A stretch of DNA of 64,000 bases from JBFWVD01 sp050246915. GTDB lineage: Bacteria > Actinomycetota > Acidimicrobiia > Acidimicrobiales > Ilumatobacteraceae. Shown here in pieces: positions 24,662-33,448 of this stretch (position 1 is the first letter of the stretch; each line of letters starts with the position of its first letter). Location: positions 21,132 through 85,131 of the forward strand of contig JBFWVD010000016.1 of the NCBI GenBank assembly GCA_050246915.1, given 5' to 3'. The notes beneath the pieces were generated by a model, which worked only from the letters and a program-made list of their open reading frames with translations, had not been told where the DNA came from and did no database searches. Position numbers and translations under genes: made by a program.

Positions 24662-26689
24662 TCACAGCGAGGGGCCGGTGGGTGCGACGCTCCCGCCCGC
24701 GTCTGGCGCTGCGACAGGGATCGTCGTGGTCGGCGGCGGTGCGATCGTCGTCGGGTCGGCGATGCAGGCCTGACGTCCAGCTTCGAGGATCGCTTGTTGC
24801 TCAGGCGTGGGGTCGGCAGCGCCCAGCAGTTCCTGCGGGGTGAACGCACGCACCACGTAGTTGCCGTAGCACTCGACCGTGGGGAGATCGATGTCGGGAT
24901 CGCTCTCGAGCGTCGCCGCCCACACGCTGGCACGCGTCGCTGCCAACGCGTACGCATCGGACAGGCGCGTCTCGAGATCCGGCGCCATGGCACCCGACTG
25001 ATCGCACGTGTCCACGACTACCGAGACCTTGTTCGACGCCACGGTCGGCGGTTCGGCCGGAGCGGGGACCGCAGCGGCCCACGCGCTCAGCAGTGTCTGC
25101 AGTTTCGCCGTGTCATCGATCGAGGCCGTGGTGATTGCCGAGCGCACGCAGACCACGCCGTCGGGTCGTGAGTAGGTGACCGACTGATCGCCTCGCCACA
25201 GATCGGCGAGATCGAGCGCCTGACTGACGTCAAGTCGCGTTGACGCGATGAGATACCAGGTGAGGGGCCCGAACGTCTCGGTCTCCCCGAGCTGCTTGAG
25301 CTCCTCGGGGAGCACTGGGGCCTCGACATGCCCCAGCTCGAGCCGCTTGAGATGGTCGATGGGGTTGAACAGGGAGAGCTCGGACTCGGGAAGGTTCGTG
25401 AACGCCTCGTCGACGGCGTCGTTGCCGCCATTGGCCAGCAGGGATCGGACGAGGAACGAGCCGAACGTGTACGGGGCGTCGAGGCTCACCTGGAAGATCA
25501 TCGGGGCTTCGTCGAACGTGCCCTCGTCGATCGTCTGTGACTCGAGGTCGTCGATGGCGCTCTGCTCAGTGGGGGAGAGACTCTGGTAGTAGGCGTTCTC
25601 GACCCGACGTGCATCGCCTTCCAGCAGTGCGGTCACCGCCTCGCTCGCCGTATCGGTCTTCACCGAGCTCCAGATCTTCAGCAGACCGAACTGCTGATCC
25701 TGCAATGCGTGGGTCAGCTCGTGGACCAGCGTCAGCTTGACCTCGGGGGTCAGCTCCGAGCCACGTAGGCGGATGGTCTGATCCTGGTTGGTGTACAGGC
25801 CGACAATTCCGCTTGACAAGTCGCTCGACGCCTCGCCGAGGTCGAGTGAGCCCGAGTGCAAGCCCAGTGCGTGCAGCTTCCCTTCGACGGTCTTCTGCGC
25901 AGCGTCCGCGCCATCGGGTCCGGTCGCCGTTTCGGATGACGCCGCGATGACCTGACCTTGTTGCTGCCTCGAGTCGAGGAAGGCATCGAAATCGGCGTCG
26001 CTCATATAGGCGATCGTGACCGGGTGCTCGAACGACAACCCCCGCTCGGTCTCGACGAAGTGCACGAACTCGGTGACCTTGGGATCCCAGTTGTCGGGCC
26101 ACGACGCGCCTGTGGCACCGAGTTGGCGGTACACGGCATTGCCGCCGGCGACCAGCGCGATCGCCCCGATGACCGCTCCAGCGCCGAGCATCCCTCGACG
26201 TCGCGGCCCGGCCGGAGCGACCATGGGCGGTGGTGGGATGTAGGCGGGAGGCGTCGCGGGGTCGACGGTCGCGAGAGCGGGCGCGATCGGATCGCGACCC
26301 GTGGCCGGCGAGGGCGGCGGTGGTGGTGGCGGCGCGTGGGGTGATGGAGGCGCCTGCAACGAAGATGTCGGGGGCGAAGATGGCCGGTACGAAGAATCGG
26401 GAGGCGGCGGGGGAGGCAGAGCCGTGCCAGGGACGCTCGCTTCGGATGTGCCAGCGCCCGCGGTGACCAGCGCGCTGATGCCTGCAGGTATCGGCAGGTC
26501 ACCTGGGTGATCGACGGATTCCTCCCCGGCGTTGCGCACCAGGGAACTCCACTCCCCGCGCAACAAGAAGCGCTCCTCGAACCGGCCGGAAGGGTCGGGA
26601 TACCAGTCGGTGTCGTTGTCGCCCACCTGCAAAGCGTCGGCTGAACCGGACATTGTCTTGAGTGCCGCATGAGACGGCATGCTGGACAC
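24662..26689 (-). CDS. Membrane-anchored zinc metallopeptidase with N-terminal DUF2510-like domain
   Basis: A 675-residue protein. Near the N-terminus DWYPDPSGRFEERFLLRGEW is a DUF2510-type domain common in actinobacteria. A proline-rich linker follows to about residue 165, then one membrane helix (GAGAVIGAIALVAGG). The exported part contains HELTHALQDQ near residue 335, an HExxH zinc site with later glutamate-rich helices. The C-terminus is proline/threonine-rich. It probably degrades or processes an extracellular protein. Start at 26687-26689 is uncertain: ATG 26651-26653 would also keep the DUF2510 domain. A 15-base tandem repeat lies just upstream. Confidence 0.8.
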   Translation of the reverse strand: MSSMPSHAALKTMSGSADALQVGDNDTDWYPDPSGRFEERFLLRGEWSSLVRNAGEESVDHPGDLPIPAGISALVTAGAGTSEASVPGTALPPPPPPDSSYRPSSPPTSSLQAPPSPHAPPPPPPPSPATGRDPIAPALATVDPATPPAYIPPPPMVAPAGPRRRGMLGAGAVIGAIALVAGGNAVYRQLGATGASWPDNWDPKVTEFVHFVETERGLSFEHPVTIAYMSDADFDAFLDSRQQQGQVIAASSETATGPDGADAAQKTVEGKLHALGLHSGSLDLGEASSDLSSGIVGLYTNQDQTIRLRGSELTPEVKLTLVHELTHALQDQQFGLLKIWSSVKTDTASEAVTALLEGDARRVENAYYQSLSPTEQSAIDDLESQTIDEGTFDEAPMIFQVSLDAPYTFGSFLVRSLLANGGNDAVDEAFTNLPESELSLFNPIDHLKRLELGHVEAPVLPEELKQLGETETFGPLTWYLIASTRLDVSQALDLADLWRGDQSVTYSRPDGVVCVRSAITTASIDDTAKLQTLLSAWAAAVPAPAEPPTVASNKVSVVVDTCDQSGAMAPDLETRLSDAYALAATRASVWAATLESDPDIDLPTVECYGNYVVRAFTPQELLGAADPTPEQQAILEAGRQACIADPTTIAPPPTTTIPVAAPDAGGSVAPTGPSL
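25229..25244. repeat. Perfect GTCAA-N6-TTGAC palindrome inside a gene
   Basis: A fourth perfect copy, in the coding region of the metallopeptidase, where it reads through serine-threonine-arginine-leucine-aspartate with a TCA and a CTT codon. The flanking C and G extend it to CGTCAA/TTGACG. Confidence 0.6.
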
Positions 26690-26695
26690 TTGGCT

Positions 26696-26755
26696 CTGGG
26701 GTACGGAGTTCTGGGGTACGGAGTTCTGGGGTACGGGGTTCTGGGGTACGGCGGC
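26696..26755. repeat. 15-base tandem repeat in a divergent promoter region
   Basis: Three full copies of a 15-base unit (CTGGGGTACGGAGTT; one copy has G for A) plus a 10-base partial fill most of the 96-base gap between the metallopeptidase and the second FadH/OYE gene. Whatever promoters serve these two genes must lie in or beside the repeat. Confidence 0.8.
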
Positions 26756-26785
26756 TCGGGTGACCGCCGCCTAGCCTGAGCGTCG

Positions 26786-28732
26786 ATGGCTTACCGGTAT
26801 CTGTGGTCCCCGCTCCAGCTCGGCCCGGTCACGGTCCGCAACCGGATCGTGTTCAGCGCCCACCTCACCAACTACGCCCGTGACGGCAAGCCGACCGAGC
26901 AGCACGCCGCCTACTACGAGGCACGAGCCGCCGGTGGTGCCGGTCTGATCATCACCGAGGAACACTCCACGCATCCCACTGACTGGCCGTACGAGAAGCT
27001 CATCCACGGCTTCCATCGCGATGTGATCCCGGGCTATCGGCGGATCACCGATGCGGTGCATCGCCATGGCACCCCGATCTTCGCCCAGATCAACCACAAC
27101 GGCGGGCAGGCGTCGTCGATGTACTCGCGCCTGCCGGTGTGGGCGCCGTCGCCGGTGGCCGACCCGCTGTTCCGTGAGGTGCCCAAGGCCGTCGACCACG
27201 CCGAGATCGCCGACATCGTGGCCGGCTATGCGCTGGTGGCCGGACATTGTGCCGAAGGTGGTTTCGACGGCATCGAACTGCAGTGCTCGCACTCTTCGAT
27301 CGTGCGCGGCTTCCTCTCGCCGGCCACCAACAAGCGCACCGACGAGTACGGCGGTTCGTTGGCCAACCGGGCCCGCCTGCTGCTCGAGATCGTCGCCGCC
27401 GTGCGCAAGGCCATCGGTGGCGGCATGGCCCTTGGCGTGCGTTTGTGTGGTGACGAGCTGATCGAGGGTGGCACCACCATCGACGAAGCAATTGAAGTTG
27501 CCAAGATGGTGGAGGCCTGTGGTCTCGTCGACTACATCAACACGTCAATTGGGGTTGCGACCGCTTCGCTGTTCATGATCGAAGCGTCGATGCACATACC
27601 CCCGGGCTACGCCATGTTCATCCCGTCGGCGCTGCGCAAGGCAGTCGATCTTCCGGTGGTGGGCGTCGGACGCTTCAAGGATCCGTTGCAGGTGGAGCGG
27701 GCCCTGGCCGAGGGTCACTGCGATCTCGTCGGCGTCGTGCGCGGCCAGATCGCCGATGCGGAGTTCGTGGCCAAGGCCCGCGCCGGTGCCACGGACGAGA
27801 CGCGACTGTGCCTGAGCTGCAATCAGGAGTGCGTGGGACGTATGGGCCTCAACCGTTGGTTGGGCTGCATCGAGAACCCCCGGACCGGGCGCGAATCGCA
27901 GGGCGTGGGCTCGGTGCGCCTCACTGCCAAGCCCAAGGACGTGATGGTGGTCGGAGCGGGTCCGGCCGGCATGCAAGCAGCCATCGCCGCGGCCCGCAAC
28001 GGCCACAAGGTCACGGTGTACGAGCAGCAGGCCCAAGCCGGCGGGCAGGTGCGTCTGGCCGCGTCGGTGCCCAACCGAGCAGAGTTCGGTGATCTGGTGC
28101 GCAACCAGGTGACCGAAGCACGGCGTCTGGGTGTGACGGTGAACTACGGCGTCGGGGTGTGGCCCGGCCTCGTCGAGGAGAAGCAGCCCGATGTGGTCAT
28201 CGTGGCCACCGGCGCCGAGGCGGCACGGCCGTGGTGGGCGCCGGCCGAGGCGGAGTGGATCGTCGACTGTCGCGCGGTGCTCGATGGTTCGGTCTCGCCA
28301 TCGGGCGATGTGGTGGTCATCGACGAACTCGGTTTCCACCACGCCACGTCGACGGCGGAGTTGCTCGCCGATCGGGGATGCAACGTCGAGGTCGTCACCA
28401 ACGGCATGGTCGTCGGCCAGGACCTCGGCATCACACTCGACATGGAGAACTGGTGGATCCGGGCTTCGGCCAAGGGGATCACCCAGACCATCGACCTGGT
28501 GCCGATGGGCGTCGAGGGCCACACGTTGAACCTGCTCCATCATCCGACTGGCCAGATGACCGAGCGCCGCCCCGATTGGGTGGTGCTGGCCGTGCCTGCT
28601 TCACCTGTCGAGTGGCTGTACCAAGACCTCAAGGCGCGCGGTGTGAAGGTGCAGCGCGTCGGTGATTGCGTTGCACCGCGACGCGCTCACGCCGCGGTGA
28701 TCGACGGCGAACGCGTCGGGGCCGCTCTCTAG
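26786..28732 (+). CDS. Mycofactocin-system FadH/OYE family oxidoreductase (paralogue 2)
   Basis: A 648-residue homologue of the enzyme at 21831, with the same FMN-barrel, iron-sulfur and FAD/NAD(P) layout. It has INHNGGQASS, SHSSIVRGFLSP with NKRTDEYGGSLANR (the classic OYE/FadH barrel motif), a cluster CLSCNQECVGRMGLNRWLGC near residue 345 and VVGAGPAGMQAA near 390. Its motifs are closer to canonical dienoyl-CoA reductases than those of paralogue 1. The family is known beside mycofactocin genes; substrate unknown. Its stop and that of the convergent synthetase share the palindrome CTAG. Confidence 0.87.
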   Translation: MAYRYLWSPLQLGPVTVRNRIVFSAHLTNYARDGKPTEQHAAYYEARAAGGAGLIITEEHSTHPTDWPYEKLIHGFHRDVIPGYRRITDAVHRHGTPIFAQINHNGGQASSMYSRLPVWAPSPVADPLFREVPKAVDHAEIADIVAGYALVAGHCAEGGFDGIELQCSHSSIVRGFLSPATNKRTDEYGGSLANRARLLLEIVAAVRKAIGGGMALGVRLCGDELIEGGTTIDEAIEVAKMVEACGLVDYINTSIGVATASLFMIEASMHIPPGYAMFIPSALRKAVDLPVVGVGRFKDPLQVERALAEGHCDLVGVVRGQIADAEFVAKARAGATDETRLCLSCNQECVGRMGLNRWLGCIENPRTGRESQGVGSVRLTAKPKDVMVVGAGPAGMQAAIAAARNGHKVTVYEQQAQAGGQVRLAASVPNRAEFGDLVRNQVTEARRLGVTVNYGVGVWPGLVEEKQPDVVIVATGAEAARPWWAPAEAEWIVDCRAVLDGSVSPSGDVVVIDELGFHHATSTAELLADRGCNVEVVTNGMVVGQDLGITLDMENWWIRASAKGITQTIDLVPMGVEGHTLNLLHHPTGQMTERRPDWVVLAVPASPVEWLYQDLKARGVKVQRVGDCVAPRRAHAAVIDGERVGAAL

Positions 28733-30654
28733 TCGGCAGAGCGCATGGCGGCCCACGCTTCGGCGATCTCGTCGAGGCTGGTGGGGTCGTCGATGGTGGA
28801 CGGCACGGTGTAGGGCTTGGCGTCGGTGATCGCCCGGATGGTCGCCCGCAGCACCTTGCCCGAGCGCGTCTTGGGCAAGCGGCTCACGATGGTCGCTTCC
28901 TTGAACGCGGCGACTGCACCGATGTCCTTGCGCACCATGGCAACCAGCTCGGCCTCGAGTGCGGGCCGGTCGCGATCGGATCCCGATTTGAGCACGACGA
29001 ACGCCACCGGCACTTGGCCCTTGAGCTCGTCGGCCGCACCAACCACAGCGCACTCGGCAACATCGCGATGGCCGGACAGGATCTGCTCCATCTCTCCCGT
29101 CGACAGCCGATGTCCGGCCACGTTGATGACGTCATCGATGCGCCCCATCACATACAGATAGCCGTCGGCGTCGATGTAGCCGCCGTCGCCGGATGTGTAG
29201 TAGCCCGGGAAGGTTGTGAGGTAGCCAGCGATGAAGCGCTCGTCGTTGCCCCACAAGGTCGGCAGACATCCTGGCGGCAGTGGGAGCGTCAACACCACTG
29301 CCCCCTCGGTGCCGGCCGGTAGCTCGACATGCGTCTCGGGGTCGAGGATCTTCACGCCGAAACCAGGAACCGGTTTGGTCGGCGATCCGGCGCGCACCGG
29401 GAGTTGCTCGATGCCGAGGCAGTTGGCAGCGATGGGCCATCCGGTTTCGGTCTGCCACCAGTGATCGACCACCGGCACACCGGTGAGCTCCGAGGCCCAG
29501 TGATAGGTATCGGGATCGAGGCGTTCGCCAGCCAGGAACAGCGCGCGGAACTTCGTGAGCTTGTCGGCGTATCGCTGGTGATAGAGCCCCTGGGGATCTT
29601 CCTTCTTGATGGCACGGAACGCCGTTGGCGCGGTGAACAAGATCGATACGTCGTGGTCCGCGACGACTCGCCAGAACGCACCGGGATCGGGGGTACCGAT
29701 CGGCTTGCCTTCGTACAGCACCGTGGTGGCACCGGCGATCAAAGGGCCGTACACGATGTAGCTGTGGCCCACGACCCACCCCACGTCGCTGGCGGCCCAG
29801 AACACCTCGCCGGGGGACACGCCATAGACGTTGGTCATGCTCCAGGCCATTGCCACGGCATGACCGCCGTTGTCGCGCACCACGCCCTTGGGCTTCCCGG
29901 TGGTGCCCGAGGTGTAGAGCACGTACAGCGGATCGAGCGCGGAGACCGGCACGCACGGATGGGGCTTGGCATCGGCCATCAGGTCGTGCCATGCCACGTC
30001 GCGTCCCGGAGCCAGAGGAGCGATCGGCAGCGATGCGCCGCTGACCGTGCTCACGTTGCGCTGCCGGATGACGCAGTGGTCGGGCTTGTGGGTTGCCATC
30101 TCGATGGCTTCGTCGAGCAGGGGTTTGTAGGGGATGATCCGCTGCACCTCGACGCCGGCGTTGGCCGAGATGATGACCTTGGGTTTGGCGTCGTCGATGC
30201 GCAGTGCGAGCTCGGCAGGCGCGAAACCGCCGAACACCACCGAGTGCACTGCCCCGAGACGGGCGCACGCCAGCATGGCGATCACGGCGGCTGGCACCAT
30301 CGGCATGTAGATGATGACGGTGTCGCCCTTGGTGACGCCGAGCGATGCGAGGCCACCGGCGAACCGGCTCACCCGCTCCAAGAGCGCGTTGTAGGTGAAC
30401 GTCTTGGTGCTGCCGGTCACCGGGCTGTCGTAGATGAGAGCGGTCTGGTTTCCCCGACCTTCGGCGACATGGCGATCGAGCGCGTTGTGACAGGTGTTGA
30501 GCACGCCGTCGCTGAACCATCGACAGTGGTGCTCGTCCACCTGGGTGAGCACCGTCGTGGGTGCGACGTCCCAGCTGATGAGCTTGGCAGCCTCACCCCA
30601 GAAGCCTTCCGGGTCGCTCACGCTCCGCTCGTACACCTCGTCACGCGTCGTCAT
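28729..30654 (-). CDS. prpE: Propionyl-CoA / acetyl-CoA synthetase
   Basis: A 641-residue AMP-forming short-chain acyl-CoA synthetase. The N-terminal ACAS-type segment, YTSGTTGKPKGVVRDNGGHAVA, WWQTETGWPI and the C-terminal acetylatable lysine motif PKTRSGKVLR are all present. The RDNGGH segment after the P-loop and VGHSYIVYGPL resemble PrpE more than Acs, so propionate is the likelier substrate. It makes acyl-CoA from the acid, ATP and CoA. Start ATG 30652-30654. It sits inside the mft locus on the opposite strand; it may handle acids produced by the alcohol/aldehyde oxidation pathway, which is inference. Confidence 0.88.
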   Translation of the reverse strand: MTTRDEVYERSVSDPEGFWGEAAKLISWDVAPTTVLTQVDEHHCRWFSDGVLNTCHNALDRHVAEGRGNQTALIYDSPVTGSTKTFTYNALLERVSRFAGGLASLGVTKGDTVIIYMPMVPAAVIAMLACARLGAVHSVVFGGFAPAELALRIDDAKPKVIISANAGVEVQRIIPYKPLLDEAIEMATHKPDHCVIRQRNVSTVSGASLPIAPLAPGRDVAWHDLMADAKPHPCVPVSALDPLYVLYTSGTTGKPKGVVRDNGGHAVAMAWSMTNVYGVSPGEVFWAASDVGWVVGHSYIVYGPLIAGATTVLYEGKPIGTPDPGAFWRVVADHDVSILFTAPTAFRAIKKEDPQGLYHQRYADKLTKFRALFLAGERLDPDTYHWASELTGVPVVDHWWQTETGWPIAANCLGIEQLPVRAGSPTKPVPGFGVKILDPETHVELPAGTEGAVVLTLPLPPGCLPTLWGNDERFIAGYLTTFPGYYTSGDGGYIDADGYLYVMGRIDDVINVAGHRLSTGEMEQILSGHRDVAECAVVGAADELKGQVPVAFVVLKSGSDRDRPALEAELVAMVRKDIGAVAAFKEATIVSRLPKTRSGKVLRATIRAITDAKPYTVPSTIDDPTSLDEIAEAWAAMRSAD

Positions 30655-30771
30655 GGTCGGGACCGTATCGGCCGTCTGCGGCCGTGTGCGCAAACCGGGA
30701 GTCCGTGCACCTGCACGGACATCGCTAGCGGCGGTTCTGTGGCAGCGGGCACTCCCGCCTAGCCTGACGGC

Positions 30772-31722
30772 ATGCGTTCCTTGGCCGTCATCCCCGTTCG
30801 TGGTGGCGCGCTACCCGTGGGTGGCGCCGAGGCGGCGGCCGAGGCGGGAGGCGACGTCGTGCTCGTCGGCTCGGGTTGTGTCGACTCGATCGCGCAGCTG
30901 CCGGTCGAGGTCTTCTCAGTGGTCATCGTCGAGGTCGGTGACTTCGCCCCTGCGGCGTGGGCGAAGGTGCTCGTCGGACACGTCGATGCAGATCGGATCA
31001 TCGTGCCTGGCTCGCCCGACGGCCGCGACCTGGCCCCGCGACTTGCGGCCAGGCTGGGGCGCCCGCTGCTCGCCGGCGCCGTCGAGGTGCGGCGGGATCG
31101 GGTGCACCTGTCGCGCCGCGGTGGGATGGTGATCGAAGAGGTGCCGGCCAGCATGCCGTGCGTGATCACGCTGCAGCCAGGTTTGCGTGGGGTCGGTGCC
31201 CTTGGCCCGGCGGTGTCCCCGGTCATCCACGCACCCACCCTCGAGGCAATACAAGTTGACGCGACGGTGGTTGCCGTGTTGCCCCCCGACGCCTCCACGA
31301 TGGATCTGGCCGAGGCACCTCGCATTCTCGGCGGTGGCGCCGGGCTCGACTCCGGGGAGCGATTCGCACAGCTCGGCGCGGTGGCCAAGGCACTCGACGC
31401 GTCGATGGGGGCCACCCGAGTCGTCACCGATCGCGGGTGGATCGGTCATGAACGCCAGATCGGCACCACCGGCGTCGTCGTCGATCCGGTGCTGTATGTG
31501 AACTTCGGTATCTCGGGAGCGGTGCAACACACCAGCGGACTCGGCAATCCCGAGCACATCATCAGCATCAACACCGATCCGCATTGCCCCATGATGGCCA
31601 TGGCCGATCTGGCGGTGGTCGCCGATGCCAACGCCGTGCTCGACGCGCTGGCCGAGCGCCTCGGCGTCGACGGCGTGTCGGCGGCTGCAACGGCCGTGTC
31701 AACCGGAGGTTCCCATGGCTGA
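30772..31722 (+). CDS. etfA: Electron-transfer flavoprotein alpha subunit (mycofactocin-associated)
   Basis: A 316-residue EtfA/FixB protein. The N-terminal half is divergent, while the C-terminal FAD domain is clear: ILGGGAGL, RVVTDRGWIGHERQIGTTG, LYVNFGISGAVQHTSGL and ISINTDPHCPMMAMADLAVVAD. It should pair with the beta subunit at 33449 and accept electrons from flavin dehydrogenases. It leads a tightly packed run through fixC, fixX, etfB, mftE and mftF. The last eight bases overlap the fixC start. The promoter lies in the 117 bases between it and divergent prpE. Confidence 0.9.
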   Translation: MRSLAVIPVRGGALPVGGAEAAAEAGGDVVLVGSGCVDSIAQLPVEVFSVVIVEVGDFAPAAWAKVLVGHVDADRIIVPGSPDGRDLAPRLAARLGRPLLAGAVEVRRDRVHLSRRGGMVIEEVPASMPCVITLQPGLRGVGALGPAVSPVIHAPTLEAIQVDATVVAVLPPDASTMDLAEAPRILGGGAGLDSGERFAQLGAVAKALDASMGATRVVTDRGWIGHERQIGTTGVVVDPVLYVNFGISGAVQHTSGLGNPEHIISINTDPHCPMMAMADLAVVADANAVLDALAERLGVDGVSAAATAVSTGGSHG

Positions 31723-33028
31723 TGCGCCCGTGACCGATGTTGATGTCATCGTGGTCGGCGCCGGCCCCGCCGGTGCGGCCGCTGCGCTCACCTTGGCCCG
31801 GGCGGGTCGCAACGTCGTGCTGGTCGAGCGGGGTCCGTTCCCTGGCTCGAAGAACATGTACGGCGGTGTGATCTATGGGCGGGTGCTCGACGAGATCATT
31901 CCTCGATGGTGGGACGAAGCGCCCATCCAGCGTTGGGTCACGCGGCGTTCGACGATGATCATGACGCCGACGCAGGCGCTCACCGTCGACTTCCGGGCCG
32001 AGAACTGGGGCAAGCCTCCCTACAACGGTGCGACCGCGTATCGGCCGGACTTCGACAGCTGGTTCGCCGGCAAGGCAACCGATGCCGGCGCGCAGCTGGT
32101 CACTTCCACCGTCGCCACGGGCCTGCTCATGGATGGCGATCGCGTCGTCGGCATCCGGACCGATCGGCCCGGTGGCGAGCTCACTGCCAAGGTCGTCATC
32201 GCGTGCGACGGTGTGAACTCCTTCCTGGCCAAGGAGGCCGGTCTCTACACCCACACCGAAGCGTCGAACTTCACGCTCGGGGTGAAGGAGACCATTGCCC
32301 TGCCTCGCGATCTCATCGATCAGCGCTTCGGCGTGCGCGGCCGTGAGGGTGTCGACATCGAAGTGATCGGATGCACGAGTGGCATCCCCGGCGGTGGCTT
32401 CATCTACACCAACCTCGACACGATCTCGGTGGGCCTCGTGTTGCGGCTGAGCGAGTTGTCCAAGCAGCAACACCGGCCCGAAGAACTGCTGGGTCGCTTC
32501 AAGGCGCACGACGCCGTCACGCCACTGGTCGAAGGTGGCGACGTCAAGGAGTACTCGGCCCATCTCATCCCCGAGGCGGGCTACGAGATGATGCCGAAGC
32601 TCTCCACCAACGGCATGCTCGTCGCCGGCGACGCCGCCGCGATGTGTTTGGCCGCGGGTATCTGGCTCGAGGGCGTCAACTTCGCCATCGGTTCGGGCAT
32701 CGCCGCGGGCGCAGCAGCTGCCGATGCCATCGCCAAGGGCGATACCAGCGAAGCGGGTCTGGCCGGTTACCGCCAGCGACTCGAATCGAACTTCGTGCTC
32801 AAAGATCACAAGAAGCTCCGCAAGGCGCCCCACCTGATCATGAACGACCGATCGCAGCACCACTATCCGCAGATCGCCGCCAACATCATCGAGGACATCT
32901 TCACGGTGACCAACCCGGCGCCGAAGATGGGCTTTTCCAAGATCATCCTGCGCGAGTTGCGCAAGGGATCGGTTCCGCTGCGCGGTGCCATCACCGACGC
33001 ATGGCACGGTCTGCGGAGTTACGGATGA
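31715..33028 (+). CDS. fixC: FixC-type electron-transfer flavoprotein:quinone oxidoreductase
   Basis: A 437-residue FAD protein of the geranylgeranyl-reductase/FixC family. It starts with the dinucleotide motif VIVVGAGPAGAAAALTLARAG, then GSKNMYGGVIYG, a FixC signature, and AGDAAAMCLAAGIWLEGVNFAI near residue 310. With FixX it should carry electrons from the ETF to the membrane quinone pool. ATG 31715 has GGAGG five bases upstream and overlaps etfA by eight bases. The stop overlaps the ATG of a 21-codon frame leading into fixX. Confidence 0.92.
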   Translation: MADAPVTDVDVIVVGAGPAGAAAALTLARAGRNVVLVERGPFPGSKNMYGGVIYGRVLDEIIPRWWDEAPIQRWVTRRSTMIMTPTQALTVDFRAENWGKPPYNGATAYRPDFDSWFAGKATDAGAQLVTSTVATGLLMDGDRVVGIRTDRPGGELTAKVVIACDGVNSFLAKEAGLYTHTEASNFTLGVKETIALPRDLIDQRFGVRGREGVDIEVIGCTSGIPGGGFIYTNLDTISVGLVLRLSELSKQQHRPEELLGRFKAHDAVTPLVEGGDVKEYSAHLIPEAGYEMMPKLSTNGMLVAGDAAAMCLAAGIWLEGVNFAIGSGIAAGAAAADAIAKGDTSEAGLAGYRQRLESNFVLKDHKKLRKAPHLIMNDRSQHHYPQIAANIIEDIFTVTNPAPKMGFSKIILRELRKGSVPLRGAITDAWHGLRSYG

Positions 33029-33090
33029 GCACGACGGATCATGATGCAGGCGTGGGGCACGATCGGGCGATGACGGGGAGGACAGCATGA
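33025..33090 (+). CDS. Possible 21-residue coupling ORF between fixC and fixX
   Basis: ATG 33025 overlaps the fixC stop (ATGA) and the TGA at 33088-33090 overlaps the fixX start (ATGA). The peptide MSTTDHDAGVGHDRAMTGRTA shows no domain. It may be a translated linker that carries ribosomes across the 58-base gap rather than a functional protein. An internal GGGGAGGA before fixX could also serve as its ribosome site, so the frame may be chance. Confidence 0.3.
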   Translation: MSTTDHDAGVGHDRAMTGRTA

Positions 33091-33446
33091 AGAAGCTCAA
33101 GTTGCCTCGTCGACTCCCGGTCGATCGCGACACGTCCTACGACGCACCGCCGCACATGAGCCCGTGGCCGGAGCTCGCCTTCGAAGCCCGGATGAGCTCG
33201 GTCGAATTCCGCATCCACGAACGGGCCCACATCACCATCGATGACGACGCGTGCCGCGGCTGCTCGACGCGCGAGTGCACGGTGGCGTGCCCGGCCAACT
33301 TGTTCGTCCCCACCGCCGACGGTGGCATCTTGTTCAACTACGAGAACTGCTTCGAATGCGGCACCTGCTACATGGTGTGCAACAACGGTTCGTTGAACTG
33401 GAGCTATCCCACCGGTGGCCACGGCGTCGTGTTCCGGCAGAGCTGA
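33087..33446 (+). CDS. fixX: FixX-type ferredoxin
   Basis: A 119-residue ferredoxin-like protein. Cysteines lie in CRGCSTRECTVACPANLF and CFECGTCYMVC, the FixX arrangement for one 4Fe-4S cluster (with a degenerate second site). It is the iron-sulfur partner of FixC in ETF-quinone oxidoreductase. The first about 35 residues are an extra basic/proline-rich arm, longer than ordinary FixX of about 95 residues, so ATG 33192 is an alternative start. The stop is two bases before the etfB start. Confidence 0.9.
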   Translation: MKKLKLPRRLPVDRDTSYDAPPHMSPWPELAFEARMSSVEFRIHERAHITIDDDACRGCSTRECTVACPANLFVPTADGGILFNYENCFECGTCYMVCNNGSLNWSYPTGGHGVVFRQS

Positions 33447-33448
33447 CC

